Assembly: GCA_937898265.1 (NCBI GenBank) | Contig: CALEJM010000314.1 | Span: forward strand, 1 to 21,260 | DNA length: 21,260 bases | Direction: 5' to 3' | Origin: an uncultured Porphyromonadaceae bacterium | Lineage (GTDB): Bacteria > Bacteroidota > Bacteroidia > Bacteroidales > Paludibacteraceae | Shown here: in pieces, positions 8,267-13,754 of the stretch | How the letters are laid out: the number at the start of each line of letters is the position of its first letter | Position numbering within the stretch: position 1 is the stretch's first letter | Notes under the pieces: model-generated | Seen by the model: only the letters and a program-made list of their open reading frames with translations | Databases searched by the model: none | Told to the model about the DNA's origin: nothing | Program-made: the position numbers and the translations under genes

Positions 8267-9604
8267 ATGAATAAACAGCCAATTCCTGTTCTGCTGCTTA
8301 CCGGTTATCTCGGTAGCGGAAAGACTACACTTGTCAATCATATCCTCTCCAACGAGAGAGGCATTAAGTTTGCAGTCATCGTTAACGATATCGGCGAGGT
8401 GAATATCGATGCCGATTTGATTCAAAAAGGTGGTATCGTTGGACAGGCTGACGATTCCCTCGTTGCGCTTCAAAACGGTTGTATCTGCTGTACGTTGAAG
8501 ACCGATTTGATTAAGCAAGTTGAGGAAATCGTCTCAACCCACGCTTTCGATTATATCGTTATCGAAGCGAGCGGCATCTGCGAACCAGAACCTATTGCTC
8601 AAACACTTGTGGCTGTGCAACATGCAAGTCGCCAAGAGTTTGGTTTTGAACTATGCCGTCTTGATTGCGTCACCACCGTGGTTGATGCCCTTCGTCTACA
8701 AAGTGAGTTCTCCAATGGTGTTGCCTTGCGAGCAGAACACGATGAGGAAGATATCGAGAACCTGATTATCCAACAGATTGAATTCTGTAATGTCATTCTC
8801 TTGAACAAGGCTTCTGAAGTTTCTCCTGAAGATTTGGCTCAAATCAAGCAGATAATCAAAGCAATACAGCCTAACGCAAAAATCATTGATACCGATTACG
8901 CCAAGGTAGAGTTGACTGAATTGCTCAACACCAATATGTTCGATTTCACCAGTACTACGTTGTCTTCAACATGGGTGCAAGAGTTTGAACGTGAGGTTAC
9001 AGAAGAGGAGGAACGTGAGGCTCATCTGATTCACGACGAGCACGAACATCACCACCATCATGACCACGAACACGAACATTGTCATGAGTGCGAAGAAGAG
9101 CATGAGCATCATCACCATCACGATCATGAAGACGACGAACACGAACACCATCATCACGAAGAGCATGAGCATGACGAACATGGTCATCACCACCATCATC
9201 ATCACCATCATCACGATGGCGGTGAAGTGGAGGAGTATGGCATCGGCACTTTCGTTTACTATCGTCGTGATGCTTTCGATATGGGAAGATTTGAGGACTT
9301 TGCTCTCCGTCAACTCGACCGTAGTGTGATTCGTACCAAAGGCATCTGCTATTTCAAAGAGAATCCAGACATGTCGTATATGTTTGAGCAGGCTGGCGTG
9401 CAGAAAAAACTCGTTGAGTCGGGTCTCTGGTTGGCCACCGCTCCACAGAACGAGTTGGAAGCTATGATTGCTAACGACCCTTCCATTCTTCGCGACTGGG
9501 ATCCTGTCTATGGCGATAAGATGCAAAAGCTCGTTTTCATCGGAAAAAACATGAACAAAGAGGCTATCATCCAAGCTTTAGATAATTGTCTTGTAAAAAA
9601 GTAA
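8267..9604 (+). CDS. G3E-family (CobW/COG0523) GTPase with histidine-rich metal-binding loop
   Basis: 445 residues from the ATG at 8267; an in-frame TTG at 8243 is possible but less likely. Residues about 8-20 hold the Walker A loop GYLGSGKTTLVN, followed by NDIGEVNID, the family metal-binding motif NGCICCTLK (CxCC) and EASGICEP. The C-terminal third is a CobW_C domain (GTFVYYRRDAFDMGRF to KLVFIGKNM). Between the two domains, residues 253-316 contain about 37 His plus many Asp and Glu, and two Cys. COG0523 proteins are GTP-driven metallochaperones or inserters for zinc, cobalt or iron-type sites; the His loop suggests zinc (or nickel/cobalt) storage or delivery, but the metal and client are not shown. 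No cobalamin or nitrile hydratase genes are near. A strong terminator follows at 9623-9670, so it is monocistronic. Confidence 0.93.
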   Translation: MNKQPIPVLLLTGYLGSGKTTLVNHILSNERGIKFAVIVNDIGEVNIDADLIQKGGIVGQADDSLVALQNGCICCTLKTDLIKQVEEIVSTHAFDYIVIEASGICEPEPIAQTLVAVQHASRQEFGFELCRLDCVTTVVDALRLQSEFSNGVALRAEHDEEDIENLIIQQIEFCNVILLNKASEVSPEDLAQIKQIIKAIQPNAKIIDTDYAKVELTELLNTNMFDFTSTTLSSTWVQEFEREVTEEEEREAHLIHDEHEHHHHHDHEHEHCHECEEEHEHHHHHDHEDDEHEHHHHEEHEHDEHGHHHHHHHHHHDGGEVEEYGIGTFVYYRRDAFDMGRFEDFALRQLDRSVIRTKGICYFKENPDMSYMFEQAGVQKKLVESGLWLATAPQNELEAMIANDPSILRDWDPVYGDKMQKLVFIGKNMNKEAIIQALDNCLVKK

Positions 9605-9622
9605 TTCTCTAATAATCAGTAT

Positions 9623-9670
9623 AAAGCCGCCATCCAGGAATTTCTGGGTGGCGGCTTTGTCGTTTTTTTT
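9623..9670 (+). terminator. Rho-independent terminator after the G3E GTPase gene
   Basis: A 15-base-pair stem (AAAGCCGCCATCCAG at 9623-9637 with CTGGGTGGCGGCTTT at 9644-9658, one G-U pair) closes a 6-base loop and is followed by eight T at 9663-9670. Confidence 0.95.
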
Positions 9671-9850
9671 CGTGTTTGTCAAAAAAAATGACTTTTTGTA
9701 GAGGTTGCAGAGGCAAGAAAATGGCTTAAAACACACTTTTTCATGCCGAAAAACGATATCATAGCACTTTTTTTCAAGCAAAAAAATCATCAAAAATCCC
9801 TCTTTTCATCGCAAAACACAAGTCGCATCACAAAATTATTTCTCAAAATG

Positions 9851-9882
9851 TTTGGCAGTCGTTGGTAGGTTGCCTATTTTTG
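9851..9882 (+). promoter_or_regulatory. Bacteroidota housekeeping-type promoter of the candidate small RNA
   Basis: TTTG at 9851-9854 and TATTTTTG at 9875-9882 are separated by 20 bases, a full match to the Bacteroidota consensus (TTTG, 19-21 bases, TAnnTTTG). Transcription should begin near 9886-9889. No open reading frame starts there; a structured segment and a terminator follow. Confidence 0.65.
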
Positions 9883-9885
9883 CAT

Positions 9886-10024
9886 CGTAAACGTTTGCAC
9901 ATTATTGTGGTGCTGACGAGCAGGGGAGGTAACTCCATGACGTTTACAGGAAATCTCCGGCAGCGCGTCACATAACACAATTTCTCGACCTCAGGTTCCT
10001 CACGGAGCTTGAGGTTGTTTGTTT
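9886..10024 (+). ncRNA. Candidate structured small RNA, family unknown
   Basis: About 139 bases between a full-match promoter and a terminator hairpin, in a gap without a gene. Complementary segments: GTAAACGTT (9887-9895) with GACGTTTAC (9939-9947), 9 pairs; GGAG-GTAA-CTCC (9925-9936), a GNRA-capped hairpin; and 9904-9918 (ATTGTGGTG, bulged C, TGACG) with 9966-9981 (CGTCA, CAT, bulged AA, CACAAT), 14 pairs. The first and third helices cross, so they form either a pseudoknot or two alternative states. In the second state GGAG (9925-9928) can instead pair with CTCC (9955-9958), giving one long rod. I could not match it to 6S, SRP, tmRNA, RNase P or a riboswitch class I know. The next gene has its own -7 box, so this reads as an independent RNA rather than a leader. 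Confidence 0.5.
9986..10024 (+). terminator. Terminator of the candidate small RNA
   Basis: CGACCTCAGGTTCC (9986-9999) pairs along its whole length with GGAGCTTGAGGTTG (10004-10017), including three G-U pairs, around a TCAC loop. TTTGTTT follows. The T tract is interrupted by one G, so strength is moderate. Confidence 0.65.
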
Positions 10025-10057
10025 ATATATTGTATGTCGTGGTTCGGAAAATTTCGT

Positions 10058-10065
10058 TATCTTTG
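10058..10065 (+). promoter_or_regulatory. -7 box for the cyclophilin operon
   Basis: TATCTTTG is a full match to TAnnTTTG, 21 bases before the ATG of the cyclophilin gene. The -33 position has no clear TTTG (TATG at 10033-10036 is the nearest at the right spacing). Confidence 0.5.
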
Positions 10066-10086
10066 TGACGTAATAATTCTACAACT

Positions 10087-10827
10087 ATGACAAAAGTAAA
10101 TATCGAGACCTCTTTAGGCAATATCATCGTTCGTCTTTACGACGAGACTCCTTTTCATCGCGACAATTTCATTCGCCTCGTTAACGAGGGTTTCTATGTT
10201 GACACGCTCTTTCACCGTGTCATCAAGGACTTTATGATTCAAGGTGGTGACCCCGACAGCAAGAACGCACCAAGCAGCAAGATGCTCGGCATGGGCGGTC
10301 CTGGCTACAATGTGCAAGCAGAGATTCTTCCTAATCTCTTCCACAAACGTGGTGCTTTGGCTGCAGCTCGTCAAGGCGACGAAGTCAATCCTGAGCGCGA
10401 AAGCAGCGGCAGCCAATTCTATATTGTATGGGGACAAATCTACAAACCTTCGCAGATTCAGCAACTCAACAAACAGTTGCAGATGCAAGCCACACAACAG
10501 ATTTTCTCTACCTTGGCATCGCAGCACCGCGCTGAGATTCTCCAACTCCGCAAAGACCGCAATCAAGCAGGCTTGATGGAATTGCAAGAACGTCTCATCA
10601 AGGAATCAGAGGCAGAAGCCAAGAAACAAGGCATCGGCTTGACACAGGAACAGATGGATCTCTATACCACCGTTGGCGGCACACCACACCTTGACGGTCA
10701 ATACACTGTTTTCGGTGAAGTAGAGGAGGGTATGGACGTTGTGGAGAAGATTCAAAACACTTCTACACAACGTGGTGACCGTCCGAAAGAAGATATCAAG
10801 ATTCTCAGTACCACCATCGTAGAGTAA
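10087..10827 (+). CDS. Cyclophilin-type peptidyl-prolyl cis-trans isomerase with helical insertion
   Basis: 246 residues with no signal peptide, so cytoplasmic. The cyclophilin core is clear: ETSLGNIIVRLY, FHRVIKDFMIQGGD (catalytic Arg44 and the QGGD substrate floor at 52-55), GALAAAR, SSGSQFYI (107-113), then HLDGQYTVFGEV near residue 200. The position often held by Trp in cyclophilin A is Tyr, common in bacterial members. Between FYIVWG and the HLDGQ segment there is an insertion of roughly 75 residues (about 118-193), rich in Gln, Lys and Glu and predicted helical, which replaces a short loop of the minimal fold. Such an insertion may act as a lid or chaperone arm; that is inference. It heads an operon: the phosphatase gene starts 4 bases after its stop. 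Confidence 0.93.
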   Translation: MTKVNIETSLGNIIVRLYDETPFHRDNFIRLVNEGFYVDTLFHRVIKDFMIQGGDPDSKNAPSSKMLGMGGPGYNVQAEILPNLFHKRGALAAARQGDEVNPERESSGSQFYIVWGQIYKPSQIQQLNKQLQMQATQQIFSTLASQHRAEILQLRKDRNQAGLMELQERLIKESEAEAKKQGIGLTQEQMDLYTTVGGTPHLDGQYTVFGEVEEGMDVVEKIQNTSTQRGDRPKEDIKILSTTIVE

Positions 10828-10831
10828 TCAC

Positions 10832-11272
10832 GTGAACGTTCTCTTTGTTTGTCATGGCAATATCTGTCGTTCCGTCATGGCAGAGATGATTCTCCGTCAC
10901 ATGGCTAAGGAGGCTGGACGCAACGATATCATCGTTGACAGTTGTGCCACAAGCACCGAGGAGATTGGCAACGATATCTATCCACCAGCCAAACGGTGTC
11001 TTTCGTTGCACAATATTCCGTTCATTCATCACGAAGCACGACAGATAACACGCAACGATTTCAATCGTTACGACCATATCTATTGCATGGATCACAACAA
11101 TCTGCGCAATCTACGCCGTATGTTCGGTGACGAATACGCCTCTCGTGTACAAATGCTCATGACCCTTGTTGGCGAAGACCGCGAAGTGGCAGATCCTTGG
11201 TACACTGGTGATTTTGAAGCCACCTACCGTGACATCGTAACTGGTTGCAACGAGATATTAAAGACATTATGA
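10832..11272 (+). CDS. Low-molecular-weight protein tyrosine phosphatase
   Basis: 146 residues from a GTG start 4 bases after the cyclophilin stop. The phosphate loop CHGNICRS fits C-x5-R-S (Cys7, Arg13), right at the N-terminus as in all LMW-PTPs, and the general acid is in ADPWYTG (Asp121). The fold is cytoplasmic; it removes phosphate from phosphotyrosine. Many bacterial members regulate tyrosine kinases for capsule export, but no such kinase or capsule gene is near. Here the link is to a cyclophilin and two small membrane proteins. The stop TGA overlaps the next start as ATGA (11269-11272), so translation of the two is coupled. Confidence 0.93.
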   Translation: MNVLFVCHGNICRSVMAEMILRHMAKEAGRNDIIVDSCATSTEEIGNDIYPPAKRCLSLHNIPFIHHEARQITRNDFNRYDHIYCMDHNNLRNLRRMFGDEYASRVQMLMTLVGEDREVADPWYTGDFEATYRDIVTGCNEILKTL

Positions 11273-11448
11273 AAAAGATAGATAAAAAACTGCCGTTGCT
11301 GATTTTTCGTTGTCTGGCACTTGGTTTGGGCCTTGGCATCCTTTCATTGCTTGGCATTGACAAAATCGAAATCAAAGATGCCATCTGGCTACTTGCTTTA
11401 GCAGTAACTTGCTTGGCAGCCTGCAGTTTGGGAGAACACTCAAAATAA
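11269..11448 (+). CDS. Small two-helix membrane protein, unknown function
   Basis: 59 residues. The ATG at 11269 overlaps the phosphatase stop (ATGA); this is preferred to an in-frame start 24 bases upstream. A Lys-rich N-terminus (MKKIDKK) is followed by a hydrophobic helix at about 8-29 and a second at about 37-53, ending LGEHSK. I do not recognise the family. Overlap with the phosphatase gene and its place in the operon support it being real. Confidence 0.7.
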   Translation: MKKIDKKLPLLIFRCLALGLGLGILSLLGIDKIEIKDAIWLLALAVTCLAACSLGEHSK

Positions 11449-11457
11449 ATAAACTAT

Positions 11458-11715
11458 ATGATTTCAATTCTCTTTGGTACATTTTGCTTGGCATACGGAC
11501 TCTTCACCTTGTTCGTGCGGTTCAAAAAAGCCAATCCAGATGCCGTTCAATCGGAAGGGATGAAGAAAGATTTCGGCAAATTGGACATCATGAAAGCGAA
11601 ATTTGGCAACAAATTAGGTACTTTCATCCATGTCTTGTTCTATACAATCTTCCCTTTAGGCTTGGGAATTTCTGTTTTGGTCCTCAAGTTTGTTTACAAT
11701 GTGGATGTGATATAA
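11458..11715 (+). CDS. Small two-helix membrane protein, unknown function
   Basis: 85 residues, 9 bases after the previous small gene. Hydrophobic helices lie at about 1-20 (MISILFGTFCLAYGLFTLFV) and about 56-81, joined by a charged segment (RFKKANPDAVQSEGMKKDFGKLDIMKAKFG) that would lie on the cytoplasmic side. It has the look of conserved small inner-membrane proteins of Bacteroidota, but I cannot name it. It is the last gene of the cyclophilin-phosphatase operon, closed by the terminator at 11738-11772. Confidence 0.75.
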   Translation: MISILFGTFCLAYGLFTLFVRFKKANPDAVQSEGMKKDFGKLDIMKAKFGNKLGTFIHVLFYTIFPLGLGISVLVLKFVYNVDVI

Positions 11716-11737
11716 AACATAGATTATCAATCATATC

Positions 11738-11772
11738 ATCCCCTTTTGCCTCTATGCAGAAGGGGATTTTTT
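11738..11772 (+). terminator. Rho-independent terminator of the cyclophilin operon
   Basis: ATCCCCTTTTGC (11738-11749) pairs with GCAGAAGGGGAT (11756-11767), 12 pairs with one G-U, around a 6-base loop; T at 11767-11772. Confidence 0.9.
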
Positions 11773-11859
11773 GTCCATGAAAAAATATTTTCGTTTCACT
11801 GCAACAAAATGGCATGTTTTTTCGTCATACATATAGAAAACAATAAACAACAAACAACA

Positions 11860-12492
11860 ATGAAGCGTATCTCGCTATTAATCGTCGGCGCACTTCTGAC
11901 GCTATGTGCCATGGCACAAGACAACAACACCGCCCAACCATCTTATCGTCATCACTTCGAAGTATCTGTGGGCGAACCGTTCTCAACACTCTGGGGCTTT
12001 AATCTCCAAAGCACTACAAACAAGAAGAACGACCACTTTTTCCATGAATTCGGCGGAGAGTTTCGTCCAGCCATGAACAAAGGCTACGAAGACGAGACCT
12101 TCGTTCCACCATTGACAGTCAGCTATTTCTATCAGCCTCTCCATTGGTTGCAGGTGGGTGGTGAAATCGGCACCTTCTCCGTAAAAACCCGTGAACGCTA
12201 TTGGAACGACAAGACCTATGCCCATTGGCTTGAGACGAATCTCTACCTTGCCATCGGCGCCCGTTTCAACTACTACCACAAGAATATCACCGACCTCTAT
12301 TCTGGTTTGACCCTTGGCTGCAACGTTCGCATGGCTTCCACCCATCAGGACGCTATGGTCTTCTCACAAGCACTGTTCTCCTGGCAACTCACTATGTTAG
12401 GCATTCGTTTCGGTCGTCAGGTTTATGGTAATGTGGAGATAGGCTACGGCTACAAAGGTCTTGTTTCTGCTGGCATCGGTTATCGTTTCTAA
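11860..12492 (+). CDS. Outer-membrane beta-barrel protein candidate
   Basis: 210 residues from the ATG at 11860, chosen because it begins a signal peptide (MKRISLLIVGALLTLCAMAQ). The mature part alternates hydrophobic and polar residues in strands rich in Tyr, Phe and Trp (for example HHFEVSVGEPFSTLWGF, LTVSYFYQPLHWLQVGGEIG, LYLAIGARFNYYHKNI, NVEIGYGYKGLVSAGIGYRF). It ends in Phe, the usual C-terminal signal of outer-membrane barrels. The size suits an 8-strand barrel. No specific family is recognised and the cargo is unknown. It has its own transcription unit after the terminator at 11738-11772. Confidence 0.75.
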   Translation: MKRISLLIVGALLTLCAMAQDNNTAQPSYRHHFEVSVGEPFSTLWGFNLQSTTNKKNDHFFHEFGGEFRPAMNKGYEDETFVPPLTVSYFYQPLHWLQVGGEIGTFSVKTRERYWNDKTYAHWLETNLYLAIGARFNYYHKNITDLYSGLTLGCNVRMASTHQDAMVFSQALFSWQLTMLGIRFGRQVYGNVEIGYGYKGLVSAGIGYRF

Positions 12493-12570
12493 TTGTAACC
12501 CACCAACCTACAACGACTTCTGATTAAACTATCAGCGTTTCATCTGGTCAATTCTATATACAAAACAAAT

Positions 12571-12576
12571 AGGAGG
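12571..12576 (+). promoter_or_regulatory. Strong Shine-Dalgarno site AGGAGG
   Basis: AGGAGG lies 6 bases before the first ATG (12583) and 9 before the second (12586) of the repeat protein gene; the second start has the better spacing. Such sites are rare in Bacteroidota, whose ribosomes mask the anti-SD. Confidence 0.6.
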
Positions 12577-12582
12577 ACCGTT

Positions 12583-13224
12583 ATGATGAAACGCTTATAT
12601 TTTGTCTCGTTGCTGATGTTGTTGTCAGTTGCCGCCTTTAGTCAGAGCTATGGCGAGGATGGCTACACTTATTATTATGACTACGATCATCGCGTTGTCG
12701 TTCGTTCGTGCATTGCGTGCAATATGGATTATCAAGACCTCTGGAATGGTGATTATGTGCGCGTTATCAGCGATTATGTCTACATCTACCGTGATGGAAA
12801 ACGCGTTTTGTACGGCAATAAGGTGTGGTTGGAACACACTGGAGACTATACTGTTCAACTGGGCGACTATCTCTATCTCTACGATAGCGATGGTCGTCGG
12901 AAAGGTCCTTATGGACAAATGATTTATGCCTTGTGGAATGGCTGTTACACCGTGAAACAATCAGGCTACTGGTATCTTTACGACAATGATGGCGATCGCA
13001 TCAGTGGTATATATTCGTCTGGCGACTACGATATTAAAATCTTTTGGAACGGATATTATCTTATCAAACAGGGTGAATACTATTACGTTTACAAACCAGA
13101 CGGCACCCGACTTTCTGCCGCTTATTCCACCGAAGAACCGCTGCTGATGAACTCAGGCAGTTTTCGTTGTCTCCAAGGAGGGTATTACAACCTGATTGAC
13201 ACTGACGGACGACGGGTTCATTAA
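12583..13224 (+). CDS. Secreted tyrosine-rich repeat protein, function unknown
   Basis: 213 residues (212 if the second ATG at 12586 is used, which fits the AGGAGG better). Residues 1-21 are a signal peptide (ending AAFS-QS). After a Tyr-rich start and a CxxC (Cys43, Cys46) there are five imperfect repeats of 31-37 residues, with their Gly at about 56, 87, 120, 157 and 192. The shared pattern is (W)NG-x-Y-x-V, a short spacer, Y-x-Y-x-YD-x-DG-x-R. Examples are LWNGDYVRVISDYVYIYRDG, NGCYTVKQSGYWYLYDNDGD and WNGYYLIKQGEYYYVYKPDG. The pattern resembles WG/KWG-type and cell-wall-binding repeats, which make small beta-sheet units, but I cannot assign a family. It is likely exported to the periplasm or beyond. 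It stands alone, closed by a terminator. Confidence 0.8.
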   Translation: MMKRLYFVSLLMLLSVAAFSQSYGEDGYTYYYDYDHRVVVRSCIACNMDYQDLWNGDYVRVISDYVYIYRDGKRVLYGNKVWLEHTGDYTVQLGDYLYLYDSDGRRKGPYGQMIYALWNGCYTVKQSGYWYLYDNDGDRISGIYSSGDYDIKIFWNGYYLIKQGEYYYVYKPDGTRLSAAYSTEEPLLMNSGSFRCLQGGYYNLIDTDGRRVH

Positions 13225-13231
13225 CTGAAGT

Positions 13232-13269
13232 AATCACCAAATTCAAACTTGAGTTTGGTGATTTTTTTT
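13232..13269 (+). terminator. Rho-independent terminator after the repeat protein gene
   Basis: AATCACCAAA (13232-13241) pairs with TTTGGTGATT (13254-13263), with a partly complementary inner segment, then T at 13262-13269. Confidence 0.9.
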
Positions 13270-13636
13270 GTTGGATATTGTCAAATTGACAAATCAAATA
13301 CTGAATTTAGATTTTAAAAAGCAAGTAATTCATCCTGCTCAACTTAATTCTAAGATAAAGCGAGTGAGTTTCAAATGACGGATTCGAAAAACTTTTTCTT
13401 GAAGCTCCAAACGAAATGGATTTTTCCGAAAATATAATAAAATTGTTTGCTGGCAAATGGATGGAGTCGGTGCGATTACCTTAACGGATGAATCAAAATG
13501 GTTTGAGGCTCTCTAACTTCTGATTTTCAAGATGTAGAAATGAATTATCATTTGCTGATGATATAATGACTTGCCGCTGATTGGATTCTGTGAGTGGGGA
13601 ATTCTGCGTCGTCGATTTAATTTCTCTTTTTACCTG
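13270..13636. other. AT-rich gap without a confident gene
   Basis: About 370 bases between the terminator and the comEC promoter. A short plus-strand frame (ATG 13416 to TAA 13484, 22 codons; open upstream to about 13365) reads like protein (MDFSENIIKLFAGKWMESV) but is too short to call; it may be a remnant. A minus-strand frame of 65 codons at 13493-13690 overlaps the comEC promoter and has no support. No repeat or RNA structure stood out. Confidence 0.4.
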
Positions 13637-13667
13637 TTTGACATACGATAGAAAACCATTATCTTTG
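13637..13667 (+). promoter_or_regulatory. Promoter of the comEC-like gene
   Basis: TTTG at 13637-13640, 19 bases, then TATCTTTG at 13660-13667: a full match to the Bacteroidota consensus. The leader to the ATG at 13755 is about 80 bases. Confidence 0.7.
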
Positions 13668-13754
13668 CGCATAGAATAGGTTTCGTTCAAATCGTACTAC
13701 AGGCAAATCTGGAAAACGAGTTGACTGGAACCATTCAAAGTTGATTGAAATAAG

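Noticed and set aside
8966..9574. Minus-strand frame of 202 codons rich in Met and Val opposite the G3E GTPase
   Set aside because: It is the complement of the His-codon run (CAT/CAC read backwards gives ATG/GTG), so its length and composition are by-products of the real gene.
9578..9793. Minus-strand frame of 71 codons across the G3E terminator
   Set aside because: Runs through the terminator hairpin and A/T tracts; composition (Phe, Lys, Leu) is that of AT-rich spacer.
9912..9954. Hammerhead ribozyme: CTGACGAG followed by GAAA in the candidate RNA
   Set aside because: The bases next to CUGACGA and GAAA do not pair to form stem II (G faces G), and no cleavage-site stem fits.
9986..10017. 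Signal recognition particle RNA tip (CAGGTTCC ... GGAGC)
   Set aside because: It lacks the asymmetric loop and GGAA/AGCAG motif of SRP RNA; the helix pairs throughout and is followed by T, so it is a terminator.
13493..13690. Minus-strand frame of 65 codons in the gap before comEC
   Set aside because: It overlaps a full-match plus-strand promoter, has no start context and no family resemblance.
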